DNA from: JAGNLM01 sp964439835
Lineage (GTDB): Bacteria; Pseudomonadota; Gammaproteobacteria; JAABTG01
DNA length: 64,000 bases
Reading direction: 5' to 3'
Assembly (NCBI GenBank): GCA_964439835.1
Contig: CAYTPQ010000012.1
Coordinates: 6,849 to 70,848, forward strand
In this document: piece by piece, positions 17,873 through 25,747 of the stretch
Numbering within the stretch: position 1 is the first letter of the stretch
Layout: each line of letters begins with the position of its first letter
Notes under the pieces: model-generated
What the model saw: the letters and a program-made list of their open reading frames with translations, nothing else
Told to the model about the DNA's origin: nothing
The model's database searches: none
Made by a program: the position numbers and the translations under genes

Positions 17873-18282
17873 GACTCGTTCAGCTCCCCTGCACACCCAA
17901 GCGCTCGCTCCAGCCCTGCCAGCTCCTCGGGCGTGTTGACGTTGGCAACGGCGTCGGCGCGGCCCGAGAAGTCCGCGGTCGCCAGTCGGTGGCGGACGTA
18001 CCACGCCTCGACCTTGCGCCCGCCCCCGTCTAGGTAGCCGAGGAGGTCGGCCAGCAGTCCCCAGGATAGCAGGGCGAACGCCTGCTGCATCCGCACGCTG
18101 TCGTGGACGACCCCGATCTCCGCCTTCTCCCCGCGTACCGCGCGATAGAGCCTCTCGGCCAGGTCCGGCGGCACCAGCGGGGCATCGCAGGGGACGGTCA
18201 GGCGCTAAGGCGTCTGGGCGACCTGCATGGCACTCGCCACGCCGGCGAGAGGCCCCCAGAACTCCCCCAGGGCGTCGTAGAG
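17869..18282 (-). pseudogene. mobA: mobA remnant, 5' end lost and interrupted by a stop
   Basis: MobA transfers GMP from GTP to molybdopterin. The frame from about 18282 reads LGEFWGPLAGVASAMQVAQTP, then a TAG stop (18205-18207), then in the same frame RLTVPCDAPLVPPDLAERL and later VNTPEELAGLERAL up to the stop at 17869. These match the middle and C-terminal parts of MobA in order. The N-terminal LAGGxxxRMGGxDK nucleotide site is absent: sequence upstream of 18283 instead belongs to a formate dehydrogenase remnant on the other strand. The gene is therefore dead. Confidence 0.8.
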
Positions 18283-18283
18283 G

Positions 18284-18541
18284 ATGCGGGCGATCCACGT
18301 CGAAGGCAACCCCGAAGACCCGCTCAACCGCGGCGCGCTCTGCCTCCAGGGGCCTCGCTCGGCGATGTTCGTCGAGATCGGCGAGGAGCTCGCGCGAGAG
18401 AAGGGGGTGACGAACGGCGAGAAGGGGAAGGTGACCTCGAAACGGGGCTGGATCACGGCGGTCGCGGTGGTGACCAAGCGCGTGCGCTCGCCCCTTGATT
18501 CTACTCCTCGCCTTCCAGGACTAGAGCCTGTTCCTCCTTGA
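18284..18541 (+). pseudogene. Formate dehydrogenase alpha subunit remnant
   Basis: The plus-strand frame reads IHVEGNPEDPLNRGALC, the conserved segment shortly after the [4Fe-4S] cysteines of formate dehydrogenase (FdoG/FdnG type), then within a few residues jumps to MFVEIGEELAREKGVTNGEK and KRGWITAVAVVTKR, a segment from the C-terminal molybdopterin-dinucleotide domain. About 780 residues between are missing, as is everything upstream (signal, Fe-S cysteines). After about 18496 the match ends. It abuts the mobA remnant head to head at 18283. No active enzyme can result. Confidence 0.8.
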
Positions 18542-18613
18542 GCTCCTGCAATATATTCTGACCAGGCCCCACGCCGGCCTTGCTTCCTTCTCTCTTAATC
18601 CGGATAGCCTCTC

Positions 18614-19672
18614 ATGTCTTTCTGTTCGGACCTGCCGTCCAATCCGGCAATTCACCGGATTTTGATCATCAAGTGGAGCGCCATGGGTGATGTAGTGCTG
18701 GCTACCGCACTATTCGAGGACATCGCCCGCGCCTTTCCAAATCACGAGATTCACCTCAATACTAGCCCGCTCTGGCAATCGTTATTTTCTGACGATCCAC
18801 GCTTTCACCGCGTCTGGGCTATTGAACTGCGCACTCCAAACCGCCAGGTCGCGGCGGCGCGCGAATGGCTACGAGAGGTTCGCAGTCAACATTATGACCT
18901 GGTCATCGACCTGCAGTGCAATGACCGTTCCAGACTGTTGCTCAGCTTGCTCTGGCTGAACGGCTGTCGAATTCCCTACCGACTCGGTACTCGCCGGCAC
19001 TTACCCTACAACATAGCGCCTGCCGAGCTGCCCAAACCCGCACACATTCTGAACCGTAGCCGCGCTGCCCTGCAGGCCGGAAACATTCTGGCAACCACGC
19101 CCAGGCCCGTGTTGCACATTCCCGACTCTCATCGGGCGCGCAGCCGGCAATTCATGCTCGACTACGGACTGAAGACGGGTCACTTCGCCGTCTTCTTTCC
19201 AGGCTGTAGCGCCAACGGCTACCTCAAACGCTGGGGCGCGGAACGCTATGCCGCGCTGGCGAACCAGCTCCATCGAGAGGGCCTGGAGCACATCGTGCTG
19301 ATCGGCGGTCCCGATGACCTCGACGAGTGCCAGCGCATTGCCCACGCCTGTGGCCCCTGGCTGGTCAATCTGTGCGGCCAGACGGCGATTCTCGACATTC
19401 CACCGCTCTGCGAATCCGCGCGCTTTATCGTTGGCAACGATACGGGCCCCGCGCACCTAGCCGCGGCAACACGCACGCCAATGCTCGTGCTGTGCGGTCC
19501 CACTGATCCACGGCGGTTCAAACCCCCGGGCGACAACGTGACCACGCTGCAAGCCGACCTTCCCTGTATCAACTGTTATCGCAAGACCTGCTCACACCAT
19601 AGTTGCATGACAATGCTAACCCCAGCGCTGGTGCTGCGACAGTTGCGGGAAACAGCATGGAAAGCCGCATGA
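18614..19672 (+). CDS. Glycosyltransferase family 9 (heptosyltransferase-like)
   Basis: 352-residue cytoplasmic GT-B enzyme of the ADP-heptose:LPS heptosyltransferase family. It has the N-terminal ILIIKWSAMGDVVLATAL motif (with the general-base Asp), a C-terminal nucleotide-sugar region FIVGNDTGPAHLAAA, and LCGPTDPRRF. Four cysteines near the end (INCYRKTCSHHSC) are a variation seen in some family members. Base composition is clearly lower in GC than the flanking genes, and it starts the glycosyltransferase island. The exact sugar and acceptor are unknown; LPS core assembly is likely. Confidence 0.88.
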   Translation: MSFCSDLPSNPAIHRILIIKWSAMGDVVLATALFEDIARAFPNHEIHLNTSPLWQSLFSDDPRFHRVWAIELRTPNRQVAAAREWLREVRSQHYDLVIDLQCNDRSRLLLSLLWLNGCRIPYRLGTRRHLPYNIAPAELPKPAHILNRSRAALQAGNILATTPRPVLHIPDSHRARSRQFMLDYGLKTGHFAVFFPGCSANGYLKRWGAERYAALANQLHREGLEHIVLIGGPDDLDECQRIAHACGPWLVNLCGQTAILDIPPLCESARFIVGNDTGPAHLAAATRTPMLVLCGPTDPRRFKPPGDNVTTLQADLPCINCYRKTCSHHSCMTMLTPALVLRQLRETAWKAA

Positions 19673-19807
19673 TAGAACACTGGCCGCCGTTGATACGTCT
19701 CAGGACTTGTCGGCAGAGCGCCACTGAAGGTACTCACCCGGCGGTGGCGGCGCACCCTCCGGCGGCACACCCCATTGAACGACCCTTATCCTGATTATCG
19801 GGAACCC

Positions 19808-20890
19808 ATGATCGCATCGGCCCACATTGTCGCTGGCCAGGCACTCGGTGGCGCCGAGTTATTTTACGTGCGCCTGGTCAACGCCTTGCAGGAGCGACAG
19901 CCACCGGTCCTGGCCATCAATAGCCCCGGCGGCCAGGTATCCGCCAGGTTGCGGGCCGAGGTCGCTCAAGTTCACGTACCCATGCGCGCCATTTGGGATT
20001 GGCCGTCGCGCTGGCGAATCGCCGCGATTCTACGCCACCATCAGCCGGATATTGTCCAGACCTACCTGGGCCGGGCTACCCGCCTAACGCATATGGAGCC
20101 GGGCGGTCGGCCCATCCATGTCGCGCGACTCGGCGGCTATTATGATCTCAAGGGCTATCGGCATGCCCATGCCTGGGTTGGGAATACCCTCGGTATTTGC
20201 GACCACCTGGTCCGCAACGGCTTGCCGGCAGGGCGCATCGCTCACATCGGTAACTTCGTTGATGTTCCAGACGTTAGTTCGCCCCAGCAGCTCGCAGATC
20301 AGCGGCGGCGACTGGCGATTCCCGAAGATGCGCTGGTGCTCGCAGCAGTCGGTCGCCTGCATCCGGTCAAGGGGTTCGAGGACCTCCTGACCGCCTTGGC
20401 CATGCTCGGAACCACCTTTTGCCATCGACCGCTGGTGTTGGTCATTGTCGGCGACGGCCCCCTGGACGCTTGGCTTCGAAGGTACGCCGACGAACTCGGA
20501 ATAAGCCAACAGGTACGTTGGGCCGGCTGGCAACTGGATCCTCATCCCTATTACGACCTCGCTGACCTCTTCATCTGTCCATCGCGTTATGAACCGCTGG
20601 GCAATGTGATTCTGGAAGCCTGGGCGCACGGTCGGGCGGTACTGTCCACCCGAACCGCCGGGGCTGCGGAACTTGTCTCCCACGGTGAGGATGCCTGGCT
20701 GATACCGCCCCAGCAACCGCGCGCGCTAGCCGATGGCATTCGTCGACTCCTGGGAGATGACCAGTTGCGGGCGTCCTTGGCGTCTCAGGGCCGAAACAAG
20801 CTGCAACATCATTACAGCCGGCAACACATCGTCGACGCTTATCTGGACTTCTATCAGCGATTGCTGACGATGTGGCAAAAGGCTTCGTGA
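19808..20890 (+). CDS. Glycosyltransferase family 4
   Basis: 360 residues from the ATG at 19808 (a TTG at 19775 would add eleven residues but has no ribosome site). GT-B fold: N-terminal acceptor domain with GQALGGAELFYVRLVNAL, and a C-terminal donor domain with VGRLHPVKGFEDLLTAL, WAGWQLDPHPYYDLADLFI and the EPLGNVILEAWAHG motif (EX7E). Such enzymes add hexoses or heptoses during LPS core or capsule synthesis. It follows the heptosyltransferase-like gene by 135 bases on the same strand and converges with the minus-strand genes. Confidence 0.88.
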   Translation: MIASAHIVAGQALGGAELFYVRLVNALQERQPPVLAINSPGGQVSARLRAEVAQVHVPMRAIWDWPSRWRIAAILRHHQPDIVQTYLGRATRLTHMEPGGRPIHVARLGGYYDLKGYRHAHAWVGNTLGICDHLVRNGLPAGRIAHIGNFVDVPDVSSPQQLADQRRRLAIPEDALVLAAVGRLHPVKGFEDLLTALAMLGTTFCHRPLVLVIVGDGPLDAWLRRYADELGISQQVRWAGWQLDPHPYYDLADLFICPSRYEPLGNVILEAWAHGRAVLSTRTAGAAELVSHGEDAWLIPPQQPRALADGIRRLLGDDQLRASLASQGRNKLQHHYSRQHIVDAYLDFYQRLLTMWQKAS

Positions 20891-20896
20891 ATATGG

Positions 20897-21913
20897 TTAT
20901 TGGGCGTGACACGTTTCATCGGGCCGCTTCAGCCACCCGAGGTGTTCGAAAACGTGGGGAATCGTGATTGCTGCCATACCCCGTTCACCGGGCGGCGGCG
21001 TAATCGCGTGGATGAACCGGGAATGAGTCAGCGGCTCCGAACCACCGAACAAACCGATTGCCGGTGTCTCAACCGCCGCCGCCATGTTCAGCGCCCCGGT
21101 ATCGTTGCCGATATAAATCCGACAACGGCCCAGCAACGCCGCCGTCTGTTCCAGAGGCAAGGCTATCGCATCCGCCACCACGCCGCCTTGGGCCCTCACA
21201 TGCTCCAGAATATCATCGGCCAATCCCCGTTCCGCCGGCCCGCCGATGATGAAAATGGACCCTGCCCGCCGGCTATGCAACGCCAGCGCCAGGCCCGCGA
21301 AGCGCGCTGCGCCCCACTGTTTCCAGGGCTCGCTGCTGCCGATACCGAGCGCGATCCACGGTGCAGGCCACGCGGCGAACCGGGCAAGGACTGCCTGTTC
21401 CGCCATCGGGTCCACTACCAGACGCGGCTCCGCTTCCGCGTGGGGAATGTCCAGGCTACTCAGCAAGGCGTCCGCCCGAAGGATGGGATGTGTCGCATGG
21501 TGCAGATGGGGGGGCAGCCGTACTGGTACGTTTAGTAAGAGCGCTTGCATGCCAATCCCATATCCGACCCGTTCCGGAATCCCCGCCAGCCGCGCCGCCA
21601 GAACATAGCGGGCACTGCCGTGAAGAAACCACGCGCGCCGATACCGTCCCTGACGCAACAAGGCCGCCAACCGCAGCAAACCGCGCAGCCCCCCGTGACG
21701 GCCACCCTCCCGTTCCACCCACAGGACCCGTCCAACGCAGGAATCAGCGCACAGCAACCGGTCGGCCTGGGATCGTGGCTTGGTCAAAACATCCACCACC
21801 CGCTGCGTACTCGTCGCAGCGATGGCGTGAATATGTGGCAAGTGCCAGACCATGTCGCCGATGCCGGGTAGCGGTTGCACGACCAGCGTTCGCCCGGAGG
21901 GCGCGAGTGTCAT
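20897..21913 (-). CDS. Glycosyltransferase family 9 (heptosyltransferase-like)
   Basis: 338 residues. N-terminal LVVQPLPGIGDMVWHLPHI corresponds to the family motif, with the catalytic Asp, and the donor domain contains ALGIGSSEPWKQW, IIGGPAERGLAD and CRIYIGNDTGALNMAAAVE. It is the last gene of a minus-strand run, overlapping the upstream GT4 gene by four bases (ATGA). A second GT9 enzyme in the same cluster fits stepwise heptose or Kdo-proximal core building; specificity cannot be read from the sequence. Confidence 0.88.
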   Translation of the reverse strand: MTLAPSGRTLVVQPLPGIGDMVWHLPHIHAIAATSTQRVVDVLTKPRSQADRLLCADSCVGRVLWVEREGGRHGGLRGLLRLAALLRQGRYRRAWFLHGSARYVLAARLAGIPERVGYGIGMQALLLNVPVRLPPHLHHATHPILRADALLSSLDIPHAEAEPRLVVDPMAEQAVLARFAAWPAPWIALGIGSSEPWKQWGAARFAGLALALHSRRAGSIFIIGGPAERGLADDILEHVRAQGGVVADAIALPLEQTAALLGRCRIYIGNDTGALNMAAAVETPAIGLFGGSEPLTHSRFIHAITPPPGERGMAAITIPHVFEHLGWLKRPDETCHAQ

Positions 21914-23037
21914 GCGAGGCTCCTGGGGGCGTGATGCAGGGATTCATAGAGCGCCAGCGTTTCATCGAGCATCTTTTGCAAGGGAAATACCGGTGCTGGG
22001 GGCACGGGCGGGGCACTGGCCAGCAGCGCTGCAACCTTGGCCGTGAGCGCCTCCAGATCGCCGAACGGCGTCAGGCCAGCGGGATATAGCCGCGCCAGAA
22101 CCTCGCCGACGCCACCATGATCGTAGCCCACCACGGGCGTCCCCAGGCTCAGCGCCTCCAGCACCGTGCGCCCGAACGATTCCGGCTGCGCCGACAGCGA
22201 CAGCACCAAGGTAGAGATTGCGTAAATGTCGCGCACGTCGCTGCGGTGGCCCGTAAACAGAATGGCATTATCCAGACCCTTCGCCTGAACCATGCGCCGG
22301 AGCTGGTGGGCGTAGCGTTGCCGGCGCGGCTCGGCGCCACCGACGATCAGTCCCCGGACCGGCCAGGCACGCGCCCGCAACCGGGCGATCAGCTCGATGA
22401 AATCCTCGTGGCCCTTCAGTCGGCTCAACCGTCCTACCAGAGTCAGCACGGGCGCATCTTGTGCTGGCGGGTACTGTTGGCCCCAGTCCGTCAGCCACGA
22501 GGAGGAAGGCTGGTAGCCGTACGGGAAGGCCGCCGGGTCGACGCCGCGTTGAATGAGCTGAATCCGCGCTGCTGGCAATTCCGGATAATGGTGCCGCAGG
22601 TAATCGCGCACTGTTTCGGATACCGCGATCACTCGTTCGCCCCGGCTCATGATGGCGCTGTAGCGGGAGACCGAATACAGGCCGTGGACGGTGGTGACGA
22701 AGCGCGGTCGGATCGCCGGCTCCATGCCGCGCCAGGCCAGCCAGCCGATCCAGGCCGGCACTCGCGAGCGGGCGTGCAGGATGGCAATGCGCTGTTCCGT
22801 CAGCCAGCGCCGCAGTGGCCAAACCCAGCGCAGGGTCAGCGGCGACTTGACGCCCAGTGGCCAGGCCAGATGTTCGCTGCCCTCTCTTATCAGTTCCGGG
22901 ACCAGTCGCCCACCGGCAGAAATCACCACCGAACGATGGCCGCACCGGACCAGTTCCCGCGCCACTTCCAGCGTCCCTCGCTCCACGCCGCCGCCGCGCA
23001 ACGCCGGCAGCAACTGAGCCACGCTCAGCCGAACCAT
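21910..23037 (-). CDS. Glycosyltransferase family 4
   Basis: 375 residues with the GT4 hallmarks: N-terminal LLPALRGGGVERGTLEVA, central VIAVSETVRDYL and LIQRGVDPAAF, donor-domain LVGRLSRLKGHEDFIELI, FTGHRSDVRDIYAISTLVL and the QPESFGRTVLEALSLGTPVV motif (EX7E). It overlaps the downstream GT9 gene by four bases and the upstream ELM1-family gene by 13 bases, so the minus-strand genes form one tightly packed operon. LPS core or surface glycan synthesis is the probable role. Confidence 0.88.
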   Translation of the reverse strand: MVRLSVAQLLPALRGGGVERGTLEVARELVRCGHRSVVISAGGRLVPELIREGSEHLAWPLGVKSPLTLRWVWPLRRWLTEQRIAILHARSRVPAWIGWLAWRGMEPAIRPRFVTTVHGLYSVSRYSAIMSRGERVIAVSETVRDYLRHHYPELPAARIQLIQRGVDPAAFPYGYQPSSSWLTDWGQQYPPAQDAPVLTLVGRLSRLKGHEDFIELIARLRARAWPVRGLIVGGAEPRRQRYAHQLRRMVQAKGLDNAILFTGHRSDVRDIYAISTLVLSLSAQPESFGRTVLEALSLGTPVVGYDHGGVGEVLARLYPAGLTPFGDLEALTAKVAALLASAPPVPPAPVFPLQKMLDETLALYESLHHAPRSLA

Positions 23038-23930
23038 CGCTCGACGATCCAGCGGGCGTGACGTTCTGCTTCATTGAGGACGCCGGGTGGACGATGCAAG
23101 CGCCGGCGCTGTTGCCAGTCCGCGAACGCAGTGACCCAGCCGGCGGCGGCCAGGCGGTCGAGTCCCTGGCTGACCCGGCTGGCGCGTCTTCTTGGTACAT
23201 CCAAGATGCCGACCGCCGCTCCAGCAGTCAGCGCTTCGTAAACCATGGATACACTGTCGGCGGTGACCCACGCCTGTCCGGCCCGCGCCAGTTGCGCCGG
23301 CAGCCAGTCCGGCCCGGTGGCTGCGACCGGAACTGTCGTCAGCCGTGCGTCGGTCAGGCCGGACAAGCTCTCCAGAAAACTCGGCGGGGTTCGACGAGAC
23401 GTCGTCAGGGTCCAGTGGACCTTGGTATCGGCAGCGAGAATCGCCGCGATGGACTGGCGCAATGCGGCGTTATCCCAGTCGAAATGGTCGGACGGACCGC
23501 CAATCAGCAACATGCCCCGGTCAGACTCAAGGGTAGAGGAAGGCTGGAGCCGGTTCAGGGCCCCACGGGTGGCCAATACGTTCGGGCGGGATGGCGGCCC
23601 GTCGTGTTCCGGGATCAGGCAGAGATCGAACAAGCCCAGCGGCAGGCTGGGGCGCATCAGGGCCACGGTCCTGCCGCCCCGGTTTCGGCGCGCGGCCAAC
23701 AGCGACAGATGGGTGCCATGACCGGCGCCCAGCAGCAAGTCCGGGGCTGGCAGATCGGGCCAGACACACCGGCAGCCCAGCAGCCAACCCCGCAGAGCAG
23801 TGGGTGGCGGTAGCGGGTCCAACCTATGCGTCTCGGTCGGACGCAAGCGGGCCAGAGCTTCAGCCAGGCCCCAGGTCTGGTTGTTATGCCCGGCTTTGCC
23901 GTCGCTGAAGCGCCAGACGACGAGAGGCAT
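23025..23930 (-). CDS. ELM1-family (mitochondrial fission ELM1-like) protein
   Basis: 301 residues from ATG at 23930; a TTG at 23954 would add eight. The N-terminal VVWRFSDGKAGHNNQTWGL is the signature of the ELM1/DUF1022 family (SDGKxGHxxQ). The second half has LLIGGPSDHFDWDNAAL, LTTSRRTPP and AWVTADSVSMVYEAL, which resemble a GT-B donor domain, so the bacterial proteins are suspected glycosyltransferases. Genomic position among LPS glycosyltransferases supports that. Function in bacteria is not established. Confidence 0.85.
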   Translation of the reverse strand: MPLVVWRFSDGKAGHNNQTWGLAEALARLRPTETHRLDPLPPPTALRGWLLGCRCVWPDLPAPDLLLGAGHGTHLSLLAARRNRGGRTVALMRPSLPLGLFDLCLIPEHDGPPSRPNVLATRGALNRLQPSSTLESDRGMLLIGGPSDHFDWDNAALRQSIAAILAADTKVHWTLTTSRRTPPSFLESLSGLTDARLTTVPVAATGPDWLPAQLARAGQAWVTADSVSMVYEALTAGAAVGILDVPRRRASRVSQGLDRLAAAGWVTAFADWQQRRRLHRPPGVLNEAERHARWIVERWFG

Positions 23931-23967
23931 CAGTGGAGATCCCGCCCGGCCCAAGCGAAACAGACGG

Positions 23968-24171
23968 TCAATCCACCCGTGCGGAATCGGCCCCGCAATA
24001 TGGGCACCCGGCCTTGCCCGTGGCTTCGATGGGCCGAAAGACCTCGGGTTCGGAATTCCACACCGACATGTCCGGCATCGGGCAGGATACCGGCAACGCG
24101 TCGCGACTCACGTCACGGGATTTGTGGGCGTTGGGGACAGCCGTGGCGTCAACAGCAGCAGAGGCGGCCAT
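23968..24171 (-). CDS. CHCC-type zinc-finger protein
   Basis: 67-residue protein matching the zf-CHCC family (related to the zinc-binding part of mitochondrial complex I subunit NDUFS6). The ligand pattern is visible: Cys in ALPVSCPMP, the WNSEPEVFRPIE stretch, and GCPYCGAD near the C-terminus. The family usually has a His in the WNSHP position; here it is Glu, so one ligand may be supplied elsewhere or lost. ATG at 24171 follows AGGAGAG. It is the first gene of the minus-strand glycosyltransferase operon; such genes often adjoin LPS heptosyltransferases. Confidence 0.85.
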   Translation of the reverse strand: MAASAAVDATAVPNAHKSRDVSRDALPVSCPMPDMSVWNSEPEVFRPIEATGKAGCPYCGADSARVD

Positions 24172-24558
24172 GGTTCACTCTCCTGGCCTTTCACCCAAGT
24201 CTACCGAGCCTTTTCCCCAAGGCATATAGTCCGAGGGACTATTTTCCAGGTCTGCCGAGTAGACTCAGGGGGTAGGAACGTCGTCAAGCTGCCCCGCCTG
24301 CACGATGTCGGCGGGGGTGCGGGCTCGATTACCCCAAGTCCGGGGCCGTTTTCCGGCGCTTGGTGCTCCCTGAGCCGACCGCCAGCCGGCCGCGTGTCGT
24401 GGGTCTTGCAGCCAGAGGCGCCTTCTGGGGTAGTCGGTGCCTCAGTGCCACCAGCCCGCCTGGGCCGGCGCCCGAGAGAGAGGTCACCGAGCGGCCGGCG
24501 CGGAGGGCTCCTTCTGGGCGAGGTAGGAGAGGATTCGCTCGATGGCTGCCTCTTGCCA
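24172..24558. other. Intergenic stretch without a recognised gene
   Basis: About 390 bases between the CHCC operon (minus) and the small membrane frame at 24559 (plus). Apart from the palindrome at 24226 nothing is recognised. Frames on both strands are open only through high GC. Confidence 0.5.
24226..24242. promoter_or_regulatory. Perfect short palindrome upstream of the CHCC gene
   Basis: ATAGTCC-GAG-GGACTAT, a 7-base perfect inverted repeat with a three-base centre, followed on the plus strand by TTTTCC. It lies 55-71 bases upstream of the CHCC zinc-finger start, where an operator or promoter element would be expected. It could bind a dimeric regulator or form a small hairpin; no regulator is identified. 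Confidence 0.4.
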
Positions 24559-24813
24559 GTGGGGATCGGAGTGGCGATCGAACCCTGGTTGCGGCTCGGC
24601 CTGGCACTGCTGATACTGGTGCTGGGCAGCATCCAGCGCACGATTGGCTGGGCCGAACCGCTGGCGCCGTTCGGCGTGCCGACGGCAACGGCTCTCGCGG
24701 CGGCGACCTTCGTGCATCTGTTCGCGCTCGGCCTGGTGCTAGTGGAGCGCGCGCCGCCGCTGCTGCTCCGCCCCGACATCGCGGCCCCGACGGTGTCGAA
24801 CGACCATGGATGA
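24559..24813 (+). CDS. Possible small membrane protein coupled to the PAP2 gene
   Basis: An 84-codon frame from GTG (24559; another GTG at 24571) with two hydrophobic segments (LRLGLALLILVLGSI and ATALAAATFVHLFALGLVLV). Its stop overlaps the PAP2 start by eight bases, as in translational coupling. No ribosome site is convincing and the frame is open further upstream, so it may instead be the C-terminal remnant of a larger membrane protein. No family is recognised. Confidence 0.4.
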   Translation: MGIGVAIEPWLRLGLALLILVLGSIQRTIGWAEPLAPFGVPTATALAAATFVHLFALGLVLVERAPPLLLRPDIAAPTVSNDHG

Positions 24814-25372
24814 ATGGCTGTTGCTGTGGATCAACCAAGACTGGGCGCATCCGCTGCTGGATGACTTCTTCTGGTGGGTGTCGCGGCGGCCCTGGTTCGC
24901 CTTTCCGCTGGCCGCGCTCCTGCTCTACGATAGCATTCGTCGTAGCGGGCGGGCCGGCGCGTGGTTGTTCTTGCTGCTAGCAGCGACGGTTGGCGTCGCC
25001 AATTTCCTCGGTGACCTGCTCAAGCTTCTGTTCGCCGAGCTGCGCCCGTGCCAGGCTGTCTTCGAGCTCTTGCGCGATTCCAGGGGCCCCCTGTCCGGCC
25101 CTTGCGGGTTCGAGCCGAACGGAATGCCGTCGAGCCACGCCATCAATTTTTTCGCCGCCGCGACCTTTGTTGCACTGACCACGTCTTGGCGTGGATGGAA
25201 GATCGCACTCTTTATCGCTGCCGTGCTGGTGAGCTTGTCGCGGATCTATCTTGGCAAGCACTATCCCAGCCAGGTGCTGGTCGGCGCAATAGTCGGTGTG
25301 ACAGTCGGTTGGCTGGGCGCGTGGCTGGCCATGCGCTACCAGGAGGCACTGGGGCTGTCGCCGCCAAGATAG
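24806..25372 (+). CDS. PAP2-family membrane phosphatase
   Basis: 188-residue integral membrane protein with the three PAP2 motifs: KLLFAELRPC (KxxxxxxRP), the central PSSHAINFF (PSGH-like), and SRIYLGKHYPSQVLVG (SRxxxxxHxxxD, with Gln in place of the usual Asp). It probably dephosphorylates undecaprenyl pyrophosphate, phosphatidylglycerophosphate or a lipid A/LPS phosphate at the periplasmic face. It closes the lower-GC island. The opening DEWLLLWINQDW is typical of undecaprenyl-diphosphatase-type PAP2 proteins. Confidence 0.88.
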   Translation: MDEWLLLWINQDWAHPLLDDFFWWVSRRPWFAFPLAALLLYDSIRRSGRAGAWLFLLLAATVGVANFLGDLLKLLFAELRPCQAVFELLRDSRGPLSGPCGFEPNGMPSSHAINFFAAATFVALTTSWRGWKIALFIAAVLVSLSRIYLGKHYPSQVLVGAIVGVTVGWLGAWLAMRYQEALGLSPPR

Positions 25373-25747
25373 GCGCCAGCCGACCGACCGCCTGTCCCAA
25401 TACCGAGCGGGTTGTGCATGAATTATTCGGGTCTTCGCGTAGTCGTTTGGGTCGCTCCGCGCAACCTTATTCTCCGGCTTGCAGTAGGCGGCGTTCCCGT
25501 CCCGGTCGAACAGAGTCCCACCTGCCATGCGCGGCAGACGGATGGGCAGTCCGGTCCCAAGGGCAGAAGACGCGCCAAGTACCCCTCCCCGCGGCTCGCG
25601 GTTTCGGGCAATCGAGGCCGGTGCGTCAGGGCGGCGGTCAACTACCGGACGCCGGCCTTGCGCCCCGTGACGGTGGGCTAGTACCGTGCGGCCGACTGCG
25701 ACCGCCGCTACGCGGCGGCTGACGAGGGCACAGCCGAGGAGCAAGCG
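25373..25747. other. Intergenic region at the right edge of the island
   Basis: 375 bases with no gene recognised. Composition changes here from the island type to the GC-rich background. Several overlapping frames are open, but none shows a known motif or a ribosome site. Confidence 0.5.

Noticed and set aside
24484..24717. A 77-codon minus-strand frame with a plausible ending (HWQEAAIERILSYLAQKE)
   Set aside because: It overlaps a hydrophobic plus-strand frame coupled to the PAP2 gene, has no ribosome site and its first half is Gln/Arg-rich; left unannotated, but not fully excluded.
25412..25681. Possible gene or transposase fragment in the gap before the radical SAM gene
   Set aside because: No motif on either strand and no ribosome site; nothing supports more than an intergenic region.
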